Shown: positions 10,836-21,891, counted from the first letter of the stretch. The stretch: 64,000 bases of DNA from Chrysomallon squamiferum (GCA_012295275.1 CM022676.1:12719660-12783659), one strand, 5' to 3'. Program-made: numbers and translations. Notes: generated by a model not told the origin, from the letters alone.

Positions 10836-13800
10836 AATGAATGAAAAAGTATGATTATTAAGTATTAAATATATAATATGCATCAACAAGGTTATTTTAA
10901 TGTACAATTGTTTTCATGCTAAAAAATAAAAATGTATTAGATGAGTTAAATTACAATCCTTATTTAAGTACATCTTTAATTAATGCCTAATGAAAAGAGT
11001 TTAAATATAAATTGATATCTCAAAAAAAAAAATGTATTGAAAGTAATAGATTAATTGTGCTTTATTGAGGAAGGAGTATTTTGGAAACTGTAATAAAAGT
11101 CATAAAATGTTCACATACTTTGTTCCTCCAAGAAATGTTAGAAGTGTCAGTTTATTTTCTGTTGAGTTTGCTTAATAACTATGTTTAACAATTCTACATA
11201 TTGTCCCTTAACAAGTTTCAAACACTAAAAGTTATAATTGTAAAAAGAATAAGACATCATTACTATGTCCAGCTAATTGTGTAGAGAATTTTTCATAATT
11301 TTCACATTTTGCCCATATGGCTGTGAGAGACGTTTCACATTTATTAATGACAAAACATTGAAATCCGATCTAAATCATAGAATAAATAGCACATTCAACT
11401 TTTCTAAAATTTAGAAAGAATTTTCACAGGATTGTTTATTATCCTATGTATCACTGTATGGTACTGTTTTAAAAACCCCAAGATGTGTAAAACATTAACA
11501 GTAGTGATTTGCAAATACTTTTACTGATTTTCACCCTCTAATCTGTCTTTGTGTAGAATGTGACTGTTCACTCCCACATTTTGAAAATAACTACATTATG
11601 CTAAGACAAAATTAAGATTTCATGATAACATTTAAATATGTGGATTTTGGTTTTAAAAGGTAACAGAGCAGCATTAAACTTTATTCAAGAGAATTAGCAA
11701 TACATTTATTTCTTGTGTTTTGTGTTTTCTCAATTATTTAAAAAAAGAAGAAAAAAAGAACACAGATAAACTGTTTTAAGAGCTGTGATGTATAGATACA
11801 TACAGTCTAACATTAGCAGTCCTTTTCAGATTAAATTTCTGTATTTCTTTTTAGCTGTTGTTGATACATCTGTGATTAATTTCACTGATGCGTGTCCAGT
11901 GCAGACAGACATTGATTCTCGGACAGAGTTTTCTCTCAGCATAACGACTGGCTGTGCTTACCCAGCTGTCAACATCTCCTGGAGGTTTACTGATAAAACT
12001 TCTGTGGTAAATCAGCTTTTATAAAGTGATAACTAAACAGTCCTGGAAAGATTAAACTCCAGTTACATTTGATGAATCCTATAATATGATACATCACCAA
12101 AAACCCCAGAAATGCTGCTCTTTAAAGTCGTACTAATAAATTATTTTTAATTTTTCCAACAAGTGAATCATATCAATTTATTTAATTTTATTCATCCTGT
12201 ATAAATATAATATTTATATTTCAGAACTTGATACCAGTTACTACAACAGATAGTAATTATTGTACAATTACACAAGTATTTATAATAACAACACACTTTT
12301 GTTTTCTTATTATTATCATATTAATTAAACGAATAGACTGATAATAATATTTCCATGTTATTTTTCTGTTTAAGAACTTGACACCAGTTACTACAACAGT
12401 CAGTGATGGCTGTACAACTCCACAAGTTAAAACAGCTGCCAGGCTGACTATGAAATATTTAACTGTACAAGGAAAGGTTAATGTCACCACTCACCTGATT
12501 CATCCCTCTTTTAATAATGTCTATCACAAGTTTATTTCCAGGTAAGTAAAGATTAAATAATCCAAACTATTCTGTATTGTTGTCAGCTGAAGTAAATGTA
12601 AATACTGTTTTGCAATTTTTATGTATGCACAATAACATATAATTAATTACTGATATATATTTATGTAATTATTATGTAATGATTATGAATAAATAAATAA
12701 ATAATATGTTATTAAATGCTCAGTGTGATAAAGTAATTTCATTATTATTTATTTACAACAGTACCAGCAAACGAGGTGACACTATTAAACTTCAGTTCAC
12801 AGAATGATAAAATTCAAGTCAGTGAAGGTTTTGTCTCTCTGACATGTGTCACGTCACCTAGCAACCCAGTCTCGTCTGTTTACTGGTACAAGAATAATCA
12901 ACAGATAAACACAGGAATCACCAACATAAATATCACATCAGGTGACCTGACTGTAAGAAAGAGTTCTCTGTCACTCACACTGACTGAGTCAGATGATGGA
13001 CACAGTGTTTACTGCAAGGCAGGGATTCCTGGACAAACTCCTGTAACATCCAAACTGGAATACTTGATGTGTCGTGTAAGACTTTTAACATTAGAAATTT
13101 AAAAATGTTTAAATAACTAAATAATTTCTAAATTAGTTTAATACTTTTGTTTCTATAAAAATTATGCAATTTAACTGTTAATACATATTTAACATGGTGA
13201 TCAATTTCTTATTATTCAACTCGTCTTTAAGTAAGTTTCTTTACTGCTTCTTTTCCTGATCCAGTTTTCAGAAATATCAGTTACAATTCTAAATATTTCA
13301 TTATTTGATTAAATTTTACAGATGGTCCATCACAGAATGATGTCAGCATCAGTTTCACAAATGAACAAACTGCAGTTGAAGGACGACCTTTGACCTTAAC
13401 CTGTAGAACAGTGACACCTGTTAAATAGACGTGGATTTCGTCTGGAAGTTTAAAGATGGAACTGATGTTAATGGAAGTCAGGGGGAGAAGAAAGGTTCAT
13501 CTGGAAACACTTGGTCTCAAACACTAACACTGACACCCAGAAGAGTACAGAATGGGAAGACAATCCAGTGTACTGTGAGGAACACACATACACAGACTGA
13601 GTCAACAGGAGAAAAATTTCTGTATGTGAAATGTAAGTTTATAAAACATTGGAGCTGGAGATAATACATATTTATTTTGTAATGATTTAATTAAAAATAA
13701 TAAAAATAAAAATAAATAAAAAATAAATTAAAATAATTATTTAAAAAATCAAAAAAACAAAATCACTTGAATATTTGTGGTTTCAGATCCACCGAGTTCA

Positions 13801-16668
13801 CCTCCAGTTGTTTCAGGAACAACATTTCCTGTGTTTGAGGGTGACACTGTCACCCTGAAGTGTTCTACAATTGGTGGAAACCCGAAACCAAATCTGAACT
13901 GGACATGTTATAATCCTGTACACTGCTCTGACAGAGAAGAAACCAGAACGTGTACAATATCTTTCATAGCTAACAGGACACAGAATAACAAAGTGTGTGA
14001 GTGTGTTTCAAGTTGGAAATATGGCGACTACAACGAGAGAAAAAGCAGAAACGTGACAATTCACTGTAAGTAATTTTGTTTCTAATTTATACACATATCA
14101 ACATACTTTACTGGATGGGTTCAGAATTAGCTTACACAAATATATGCATTGCTTCTGTAATCACATGAAATACCTTTCTGGTTCTCTGTTTTCTTCAGGT
14201 TTAACAAATTAGAGACCCTTTAGAAATCTGTCACAAATTACACAAAAAGCAACATAATTAGATCACTGATTTATTTATTTTTTATATATATAATTTATGT
14301 TAGATAAATATAATTCATTTCCCTATTTCCTCTTTTCTATCAGTACTAGTAATGAAGGATTAATTAAACTTAGTAATGCAGATCTAACACAAACAGTGAC
14401 AAATTAGAAAGCCTTTAAAAATCTGTCATAAATTATACAAAAACAACACAATTACTTCAGTGATTTTCTTATATATATATATGTCTTCCATTTCCCCTGT
14501 TTCATCCTTTTTTCACTCTAGTAATGGAGGATTAATTATAATTAGTAATGCAGATCTAACACAATGATTGGTAATTATCCAATAGTAATAATATTTTATC
14601 TTTCGGTAATTCTTTTGTAAAATCAACATGTTGGCTGAACTGCACTACTTGTTAATTTAGTGTAAACTCACAGGTCTGTTTCTGATGAGTGGGAAATGAA
14701 TTAAATGCCAAATTTCTTTTTCTCAATAGTTTAGAAAACATCGCAGTTTCAATGTGGAATATTTAGACCCTGGTTTCTCTGCATTCCATGAGTCACTGAT
14801 CAAATTGTTAAATATTTATAACACTGAGCTTGAATTTGTGAATTAAACTTTTAAAATGTTGCTAGGTCAAAAATACAATCTTCGAAACAATTGTAATAAT
14901 GACTTTCTTTTTTATGGTAATAAATACATTTTTATTCCATTCACACCTTGAAAGAAGATAATTATAATAATTTTAAAAACTTACAGATAGCAATAATATG
15001 TATACATTATACTGCTTCTTTATTATGAAAAAAAAAAATGCACATTTACATCAATTAAAAAGGGAATTTTTTAATAGATCCTCCAAACAAACCAACACTT
15101 TCATCAGATCCTGAACAGCCATGGCTAGAAAACAGAGGAGGCTCTTTGATTTGTTCTTTACCTGACAGTGGTAAAGGAAATCCAGCAGCTCAGTTTTACT
15201 GGATTAGAAATGGAACAAACATTCAACACACAGGATTTAACTTGTCACTGATACCTACAAAGGAAGACAATGGAGTCTGGTACAAATGTACAGCAGGGAA
15301 TCTCTTCACAGACAGAACTGGACAACAAAGACCTGTATCTAATAAGATACAACTAAACATTTACTGTAAGATGTTTCATTTTAATTCCAGAAATATAACA
15401 TTTTGTCTTTTCAGACTGCTATGTTTCCTATAGAAATAATAGAATAAAAAATTATTAGTTTGTTAAAAAGTAAGATCTAAATGGTATCAATAACTTTCTA
15501 ATCTGTTATTAAAAGTTACAACAGGACAACACATATAAGAAATAAACAGTAGTTTAATGTTTATATATATATATATATTTAAAGATCTTACTTCTTTCTA
15601 ATAAAAGCAGATTTGTTGCTTGTTTAGTTATTTCAGTGTGTTAATTCTATTATTTCAATGTGTTAATATTTTAGATTATCCCAGAATCAAAATCACATTT
15701 TCAAAATCAGGACTTTATAAAGAAGGTGATAACCTGACCTTGACCTGTACATCAGTCAGCAATCCTAGTCCAGCTGTATTGAAGTGGACATTTGGTGGAC
15801 AAGAGCTGGTTAATAACAGAAAGTTAATTTTAACAAACTTGAATAGAACTAATCATGGTAATTATACATGTGAAGCAAACGTCACCACTAAGGAATACAG
15901 AAATCTTGTAAAGTCACGTGACACTGAAGTTGTTGTCAACTGTAAGTATCAGTTTGTTTTGCCTCTAAACTTGTACCTGCTTATTAAAACAAATTAAAAA
16001 TATTATTTTATCATTAGTGTAAAACAATAAATTTTAACAATTTTTCTTAACAGATGCTCCAGACATCACTTTTGATTCATTGAATACAACAGAAAACAAC
16101 ACAGCAAATATTACGTGTTTTGCTGATGGTCGTCCTGGCAACATGAAGTTTACAAGTTTTAAACATTACTGGAATGGAGTATTTATAGAGGATGTTAGTG
16201 GAGTTGTTGTTGGAAACAGTCAGTACAGACTGATGTTTAAATCTGTTATATATGAAGATGGAGGAACGTACACTTGTAGTGTACAGAACGGAATTACAGA
16301 CAGATCTGGAAAACTGAGTCAAACACAATCTGCTGATATTTGTATTAAAGGTTTAGTACAGTTCTATTAGTTGTAATTTCATTTTTTTTCTCAGTTAAAT
16401 GAATGATTGACTGTGTTATAGATTTCTAAAGCTTGCATCGATATTTTCCATATTATTATTTATTTCTGTTGTGTACTCCGTTTGCAAATTAATTACAATC
16501 AGAAATAAATAATTAAATAATAACTAAATTCAAAGATTGAGTTCTAAAACAAAAATTATTTCTGATCTCTTTATTAACTGATAATCAAAATGTACATAAT
16601 TATTCTAAATTATTATAATTATTATTATTATTATTATTACTATATTTTTATTATTATTATTATTGTTA

Positions 16669-16730
<62 letters not shown>

Positions 16731-19713
16731 GTATAGCAACACCAAAGATTGCTATGGAGACCAAGGCAGACAGTATCCTGGGAGCTGAGATTGGAAAACC
16801 TGTCAGACTAATCAAATCTGTGTTTTCCAAGTCAAACTTCACAACATTTACTTGGAGTAACTTTGATAATCAAACACATTATAATAACACAGATGTAGTA
16901 CAGGAAAATGTTACACTACAAATACACAGTAAAACAGTAACAGATTCTGGTTACACGTTTTCTCTCAGTATCAGTAATTTTACTCAACATGATATTGGAA
17001 TGTACAAACTGACTGTCTGTAATGAAGTTGGATGTTCTCAGTTTTCTGTGAACCTAACTGGAGCAGGTCCACCTCTTCCTCCTAAAGAGTTCCAACAAGA
17101 AAGAGAATCAACATCAGACACAGTGTTCTTGTCATGGCTACCTAACTACCCTGGTGGTAATTTCAAACAAAGATTTATACTGCAGTACAAACCACAAAGT
17201 GACTCTAACTGGATTACTGGACAAGTAAATGGTTTGATGACTCAACACAAGGACAGAAAGTGTTTTATAACATCACCAGTCTCAAAGACAAAACAGTTTA
17301 TGATGTCAGAATTTCAGCTGAAAACACAAGAGCTTTAGATAATAGAAGTGATTATGTCACCATTCAAATAATTACAAAAGGTTAAGTAGCATCTTCTATT
17401 AATATCATCAGTTTCCTTTCACTTTCTTGATTTCTTTTTCTTTTATTTCTTTTTTCTTTTATTATTATTTTTCTTTATTTATTTATTGATTAATTAATTT
17501 ATATAATTTCTTTTTATTTTTTGTAAACTTTTCAGAGCATTCAACAGAAGGAAAAAAAGTAAAATGCATGAAATTAGAAGTTCTTGGATTCTTGGATGTT
17601 TATTCAGTATAATATATGTACATATGAAGTATATAACTATAAACATTAATAATTAAAAGATAAAAAAAATAATGATTTAAAAAAATAGGAAATAAATAAC
17701 TTTCACGAGTGGAAAGCTGACTACTTCATATTTGGCATTCTAATTCTAACTGAATTTGTATATTTTATGATAGAATCTTTTGTTAGAAATTATTAATTTT
17801 TTTAATTTAAGAGATATTTCATTCTTAATTTTTTTTCCCTTCTCAAGAGGCGAAGAAGCATTAAAAGTTTCAAATTGTTTTTATCATAGTTTTATAATAA
17901 GCATCTTTTTATTATAACTGTTTTTATTTACAACACATTTAAAAGAACAAAATGTTATTATGTATGTTATTTATCTATTACAGATTCAGAAGAACAGAGT
18001 GGTTCTAGTTCTCTGCTTGGTGCAGTTGTAGGAGGAGCTGTTGGTTCTGTGACTGTCATTGTTGTCATAGTGACACTGATTGTGTTACTTAGAAGAGGGA
18101 TATTACCTGGATTGTCCACTAAAAAAAGTAATTTTTCAGCTTGCAAGAAATATATTTATTGAAAAAAGGAAAATTTTAAAAAGTATATGTATTTATTATA
18201 TTTTTTAAATATAAACAAAGGGATGACTTTGAAGTTTATAGTGAATTTCTTTTATTGATTTGACATCACTGACTTGTGACTAGCCCTTTGTTATCATATG
18301 GCTTATATTGTGCATCATATTAGTACATCTTATGTAGTTGCATATGATTAATTCTTTCAAATAGTTCATGCCATTCACATTTAAGTATGTTAAGAAAAAT
18401 AATGGTTCAGAATACTTATGTCAGCTTACTCCCATCTGGTTGAATTCCCATTACGTCGAAAGGCTAAATGTGGTTCAGTGGTCTTATTGACATGCATGTC
18501 TTTACCTCAGTCATTATAATGAACTGTTCCAGATTATTTGGAAAGCGATTATTATTACATAAATACAGTAATACCTCGCTTAATGATATCCCACTTTAAC
18601 AATCTTTTTTCTTTACAAATTATATAAATAGAAATTCAATAGTTAACTGCTCAAAATAAATGATACAATGGATACAATGCATGTTTTTAAGTCCGTTTTT
18701 GTTCATTTTTCGTTCATTCACGAGCTTCTCTCAGCTGTGTTGATCAGTTGACACGTCATACGTGCATTTGATATTCTGATTTTCTTTTGTCTTCTGCTTC
18801 GATTTAGACTTAAACTCGTTTGTAATTCCAATATATCAAAACGAATAACAGTATACCAGCAAATTCTGATGATAAAAAGAAATGGAAGACAATAACTTTA
18901 GAAACAAAATACATTATCTTAAATGAAACCAAAACCCACAAAGATGAACCCACAATGAGCAGCATATAATTATTTCTTAATGTATTTGTATAAATTGGTT
19001 TGTAAATGATTTACTGTTTACTTAATATCTATAATCTATTAAATCAGTTACATCTAAACTGCCATTTTATTTCTCCTTATTTCACCTTTGTTATGCCAAA
19101 TTTCATCAGCAAGAAAGTAACCAGCTTTTAACCTTAATTCTATGTAAATTAGTCTCCCGCTTAACTATACCTCACTTCACTATTGGAAATTTGGAACCAA
19201 TTACATCTTTAATCTTGGCTATTATTGTAGTATGGATATCACTTATCGTATAAAGTATGCAAATATGACAAATATTGAAATAATCTATGTATCGAATGTA
19301 GTGAATGTAAATAATTAAAAAAGAAGGTATTCATCTAAAAGTATTCCCAGTGATTTGGTCCTTCGTATAAACTTTTTCAGTCATAGCCAAAGTATTTGCA
19401 GGTCATAATATCTTTAGTATACATACTATTAATATACTATGTCACATATATATTGTATGATATGTGCACAATATGAATATGTATGTGTGCATAACATAAA
19501 TATGCCGAGTAACATTTGTCTTGAACATGTTTAAGCTGAATATGGTTTAATTCGAACAGTTAATGATAAATGTAACATTCATATATTCTGTTTACTGAAT
19601 ATAAATGAATTACTCGAATGTAAAATATATATATTTTTAATTATATTGCTGAATAAAATTAGATATTTATAATATTTTTGTTTTCTTTTACAGAAGCAAG
19701 CCATGAGAATTAA
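7650..19713 (+). CDS. Gene A: multi-Ig plus FN3 transmembrane receptor (13 coding exons, span)
   Basis: The span covers a signal peptide, about nine Ig-like domains, one FN3 domain, a membrane segment and a short tail. Coding exons: 7650-7710, 10440-10754, 11855-12006, 12375-12541, 12762-13073, 13322-13632, 13787-14065, 15078-15365, 15675-15941, 16054-16350, 16737-17380, 17984-18127 and 19694-19713. Nearly all junctions are phase 1, except that domain 2 is split by a phase-0 intron. Allowing for three one-base offsets (exons 4, 6 and 11), the sum is about 1,085 residues. The protein would be a glycosylated cell-surface receptor or adhesion molecule; the ligand is unknown. The layout recalls invertebrate hemicentin/CD22-like or allorecognition IgSF proteins, but orthology is not established. 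It may be functional or a pseudogene, depending on whether the offsets are real. Confidence 0.8.
7816..8500. mobile_element. GGGTCATTCC-family transposon, degraded longer copy in gene A intron 1
   Basis: The left terminus GGGTCATTCAGTGTCAAATC and the conserved GTATCCCACAGC block are present, followed by the segment shared with the 1.66-kb element. Beyond about 8100 the sequence is not shared with the short copies. Its minus strand (about 8465-8270) reads like decayed protein, including HMHLHRPCKLFHWPNEDIYW. I could not fix the right end, which may lie further into the intron. Confidence 0.55.
8501..10439. other. Gene A intron 1, remainder
   Basis: AT-rich intron sequence. An open segment at 9986-10234 follows transposon-like sequence from about 9640 that I could not classify. 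The last 100 bp before exon 2 is a T-rich tract leading into the acceptor GGTTGCAG. Confidence 0.4.
10440..10754 (+). CDS. Gene A exon 2: Ig-like domain 1
   Basis: This 315-nt exon has phase 1 at both ends and encodes a V-type Ig-like fold. The B-strand region reads GQSLTLTYTSD and the F-strand region ETEHAGNWTVQEN. Both canonical disulfide cysteines are replaced (Y and V), while a separate pair in CQPLSDSGLC remains. The first exon of gene B, which seems to be the counterpart, keeps the canonical pair. Several N-x-S/T sites suggest an extracellular location. Confidence 0.75.
10791..10830. repeat. (CA)n microsatellite
   Basis: Twenty uninterrupted CA units, just downstream of the exon 2 donor. 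Confidence 0.95.
10831..11854. other. Gene A intron 2
   Basis: AT-rich intron with no exon-like segment seen. It ends in the acceptor TTTCTTTTTAG. Confidence 0.5.
11855..12006 (+). CDS. Gene A exon 3: first half of Ig-like domain 2
   Basis: The exon starts in phase 1 and ends in phase 0 before GTAAAT. It encodes VVDTSVINFTDACPVQTDID, then a cysteine and a tryptophan in GCAYPAVNISWRF. These are the expected B-strand cysteine and C-strand tryptophan of an Ig domain. The F-strand half is missing here and must come from the next exon. Confidence 0.7.
12225..12300 (+). pseudogene. Decayed partial duplicate of gene A exon 4
   Basis: After a TATTTCAG acceptor, AACTTGATACCAGTTACTAC matches the start of exon 4, about 150 nt downstream, with few changes for about 58 nt. 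After that the match is lost. The reading frame runs on into AT-rich sequence and stops, so this is a relic or an unused alternative half-exon. Confidence 0.65.
12375..12541 (+). CDS. Gene A exon 4: second half of Ig-like domain 2 (one-base offset)
   Basis: The exon begins in phase 0 with NLTPVTTTVSDGCTTPQVK and includes LIHPSFNN. The same pattern, with LINHPSLGD, occurs in the inverted exon pair at 33.7 and 35.7 kb. The exon is 167 nt, but linking phase 0 to the phase-1 start of exon 5 needs a length of 3n+1. In the neighbouring frame its end reads LFPG, matching LTFPG of the paralogous exon. A one-base insertion in the last 40 nt is therefore likely, or an assembly error there. Confidence 0.65.
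12762..13073 (+). CDS. Gene A exon 5: Ig domain 3
   Basis: This is a classic Ig pattern: FVSLTCVTSPSN (B strand), VYWYKNNQQIN (C strand) and DDGHSVYCKAG (F strand). It runs from the acceptor TTACAACAG to a donor that is ambiguous between 13070 and 13076. Position 13073 keeps phase 1 (C|GTGTAAG). It aligns with gene B exon 2. Confidence 0.8.
13322..13632 (+). CDS. Gene A exon 6: Ig domain 4, frameshifted
   Basis: The B strand (GRPLTLTCRTVTPV) is followed by an in-frame TAG at about 13425. Reading resumes in another frame at VDFVWKFKDGTD and continues through TIQCTVRNTHTQ to a clean phase-1 donor. The exon is 311 nt where 312 would be in phase, so one base appears to be missing near 13418-13432. 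It pairs with gene B exon 4. Confidence 0.75.
13787..14065 (+). CDS. Gene A exon 7: Ig domain 5 with extra cysteines
   Basis: 279 nt, phase 1 at both ends, and starting PPSSPPVVSG. The B strand is GDTVTLKCSTIGG and the C strand LNWTCYN. Instead of a simple YxC the F strand reads NKVCECVSSW, a CxC. Additional cysteines occur at CSDREETRTC. Gene B exon 5 keeps the CxC (KSCQCSAVH). Confidence 0.8.
14205..14565. repeat. Tandem duplication inside gene A intron 7
   Basis: Two imperfect copies, about 14205-14400 and 14401-14565, share ATCTGTCA, ACACAAAA-type and GTAATGCAGATCTAACACAA blocks in the same order. No coding potential was seen. Confidence 0.7.
14566..15077. other. Gene A intron 7, remainder
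   Basis: AT-rich sequence with no feature seen. Confidence 0.5.
15078..15365 (+). CDS. Gene A exon 8: Ig domain 6
   Basis: 288 nt, phase 1-1, starting PPNKPTLSSDPEQ. The fold shows SLICSLPDSGKGNPAAQFYW and DNGVWYKCTAGN. It aligns with gene B exon 6, which has PSTPDLVSSLSF and the same GNPPA turn. Confidence 0.8.
15675..15941 (+). CDS. Gene A exon 9: Ig domain 7
   Basis: 267 nt, phase 1-1. Canonical cysteines lie in NLTLTCTSVSNP and HGNYTCEANV, with the tryptophan in LKWTFGG. It ends VVVN before GTAAGT. The same length and ending (IIVN) occur in gene B exon 7. Confidence 0.85.
16054..16350 (+). CDS. Gene A exon 10: Ig domain 8 (best conserved module)
   Basis: 297 nt, phase 1-1. It shares APDxTFxSLNTTEN, ADGRPxNM, HYWNxVFIxDV and YRLxF with gene B exon 8 and has the same length. 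The cysteine pair is in NITCFADG and GTYTCSVQNG. The HYWN..FI.DV block is distinctive enough to serve as a family signature. Confidence 0.9.
16351..16736. repeat. Gene A intron 10 with (TTA)n running into the exon 11 acceptor
   Basis: A nearly continuous TTA/ATT array occupies about 16610-16730. It ends directly at the TTGTATAG acceptor, so the repeat itself forms the pyrimidine tract. The first part of the intron is AT-rich with no feature. Confidence 0.85.
16737..17380 (+). CDS. Gene A exon 11: Ig domain 9 fused to FN3 domain, frameshifted
   Basis: One 644-nt exon encodes TPKIAMETKADSILGAEIG, an Ig-like domain ending MYKLTVCNEVGCSQF, then a linker AGPPLPPKEF and an FN3 domain with TVFLSWLPNYPGG and RFILQYKPQ. 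Near 17232 (QVNG) the frame shifts. The other frame continues naturally as FDDSTQGQKVFYNI, VYDVRISAENTRALDN and VTIQIITK to a phase-1 donor GTTAAG. A length of 645 would be in phase, so one base seems missing. Confidence 0.8.
17381..17983. other. Gene A intron 11
   Basis: AT-rich intron with no feature seen. It ends in the acceptor CTATTACAG. Confidence 0.5.
17984..18127 (+). CDS. Gene A exon 12: transmembrane segment
   Basis: 144 nt, phase 1-1. After a polar linker (DSEEQSGSSSLL) comes a glycine-rich hydrophobic helix, AVVGGAVGSVTVIVVIVTLI, then LLRRGILPG with basic stop-transfer residues. The donor is GTAATT after a run of seven A. This is a single-pass type I membrane anchor. Confidence 0.85.
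18560..19260 (+). mobile_element. Pogo/Tigger-like element remnant in gene A intron 12
   Basis: The left part reads CAGTAATACCTCGCTTAATG, typical of Tigger termini. A related inverted stretch (TCCCGCTTAACTATACCTCA) lies near 19150. Between them the plus strand contains the relic SDDKKKWKTITLETK, as at the N-terminus of jerky/Tigger transposases. The coding sequence is not open beyond a few dozen residues. Confidence 0.5.
19694..19713 (+). CDS. Gene A terminal exon: short cytoplasmic tail
   Basis: After the acceptor TTTCTTTTACAG, the phase-1 frame adds K-A-S-H-E-N and a stop (TAA at 19711-19713). That gives a cytoplasmic tail of only about 15-20 residues with no tyrosine. The two downstream microexon candidates would give a different, longer tail from the same donor. 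Confidence 0.55.
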
Positions 19714-20596
19714 CAAAAAAACATTGTGCCACTTTTTGCTTTTCTTTTTCTTTTTTTTCTTTTTCTTTTTATTATTTTTAATAGATAGATGAAATTGATG
19801 TAAACTTGTTTATTATTGGTCGGTTGTTTTGTAACGGAAAGGAAATGTTTATGAATTAGAAATGACCAGCTTAAATAATAATAATAATAATAGTAATGTT
19901 GATGATGATTATGATTATGATGATGATAATGAGCAGGAGGAAGATGATGATGATAATGAAAAAGGAAAAAATCTACAACAAAAGTGAATGCTTATTCTGC
20001 CTTTGGTTTATGTTACATAACTGATTTAGGAACAATGCGCTCCGCCTCTGAATGCTAGAAAGAAACCAGATGTATGTAGAGGCCAAGTTCATTATATACA
20101 GAGGTAATGAGGTATTGCGGTAGACAAGTTTTTTCTATGAAATGGGAATTCTACCAGATGGGAAGACACCCTTCTGTCATACTAAAGTACTGAAAGCAAT
20201 GTGTTTATAACTGAGCATGTTTTAATTTTTCTTTTGTGTTGACAGCATTATATATTTTTTAATTTTCTCTTTCAGTGAGGTATTTTTGGTATAAAATAAT
20301 TCATTAGTCATTTTCACATAATTCAAAACCACCCACCCAAAACCCAAACATTTAACCAAATAAGTTTTATTTGATGTATAATAAAGAAAAATAGTTATAA
20401 AACAAAAAGTTATTTGGAATAATTTGTGATTGTTTGAATGTAGGAATTTGTTAGTTTATTAACCTTGAATCACTGTTTAGAGAAATCCCTTTTTTTATTT
20501 TCGATTTTTTTTATTTTAATATATTTATTTATTTATGTTTTTTAGGAAAAAATATTATTGCTTATATTTTTATTTCTACTAATTTTTACATTTCAG
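19714..20596. other. Possible gene A 3' untranslated region and flanking DNA
   Basis: AT-rich sequence with T-rich and GAT/AAT repeats near 19740-19960. The AATAAA-type signals are too common here to identify the true polyadenylation site. Confidence 0.35.
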
Positions 20597-20618
20597 CCAA
20601 GGGTGCTGAAAATGCTTT
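20597..20618 (+). other. Candidate alternative tail microexon, 22 nt
   Basis: It lies between the acceptor ACATTTCAG and the donor GTGAGT. Joined to the phase-1 end of the membrane exon it reads T-K-G-A-E-N-A and ends in phase 2. Confidence 0.35.
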
Positions 20619-20655
20619 GTGAGTATTTTCTTTATTATTATTGTTATTATTATTA

Positions 20656-20656
20656 T

Positions 20657-20712
<56 letters not shown>

Positions 20713-20713
20713 A
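20656..20713. repeat. (AGT)n microsatellite
   Basis: An uninterrupted AGT array adjacent to the 22-nt microexon candidate. Confidence 0.95.
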
Positions 20714-20916
20714 AAGGAGATGAGTAAAAATGAAAAGGGAAAAAATAATCCTGATCTGTTGTTAATTCCACTGTTACTTGGTTCTGCTGCATTCTGTAGA
20801 TGACTATAATAGACAGTTTTAATGTTTGTATTTCAATAGTGATTATTTATATGCCACTCTAAATTCTTTTTTTCCTTGTGAGAAACATTGTTAAATTTTT
20901 TTATTTATTTATGCAG

Positions 20917-20942
20917 CTCACATTGGAACAGTCTTCATTCAG
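20917..20942 (+). other. Candidate alternative tail microexon, 26 nt
   Basis: It lies between TTTATGCAG and GTATAC. It starts in phase 2 and ends in phase 1, reading S-H-W-N-S-L-H-S. It is phase-compatible with the preceding 22-nt candidate. No following exon was recognised. Confidence 0.3.
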
Positions 20943-21720
20943 GTATACCAGATGTATTTTAGTTTTGATTATCATATTTATTAAATATGTTTGGGTCACT
21001 TACAAGGAAAAATTTACATGCAGATAATGTGACATAAACAAATTTTGCCTAACTATTCATTTAAAACCCCAACAAATTCCAGATCTGAAACAAAATATTG
21101 AACTTGAAAAATGAGAAATGATATTCACAAATTAAAACTGACATACTTTTAATTTGAAACATTAATATTATGAGAATTTAAAATGAAATTCTATATGGAG
21201 TACAATACGTTGAGTTGTTACATGAACAAAGAAAATATATAAACTAAATAGACAAACTGTAAAAACTTTGTAGTTTCTACAGAACAAAAATATTTTCTTC
21301 TAAAGTAACATGAAGATGTAAAAAAATAACACAAATATTCTATTAATTTTCCAATACATTTCCAAACCTTAGAAGTTAGTATAAAGAAATGGTCAAGCCT
21401 GCTTTCGTGCCCACCTCTTTAAGAGAATATTCAATAATTTTCATCAAAAGACGTTTTATTATGATTTAACTGTGTGACAGATGTTTTATTTTTATAATTT
21501 TTAGTAAAGTATGTTATTTTCTTAATTTATTATTGAAAGACATGGTTTTAAAAATTTTGGTTTCTGTTTGTGAATTATTAATGGAGATTATTAAACATTT
21601 TTTATTTATTGTTTTATATTTTAATTTCGTTTGTTTATCTGTTTATTTCATTTGGATACTAAATCAGTATCATACATTCTTAATATTTTATGTGCTGTTT
21701 AAGACAGATTCAGATAAAAC

Positions 21721-21751
<31 letters not shown>

Positions 21752-21800
21752 TGGAGAGACATAAAGAGAGAAACACACACATACATAATCACATATGTGT

Positions 21801-21855
<55 letters not shown>

Positions 21856-21860
21856 TGTGT

Positions 21861-21891
<31 letters not shown>

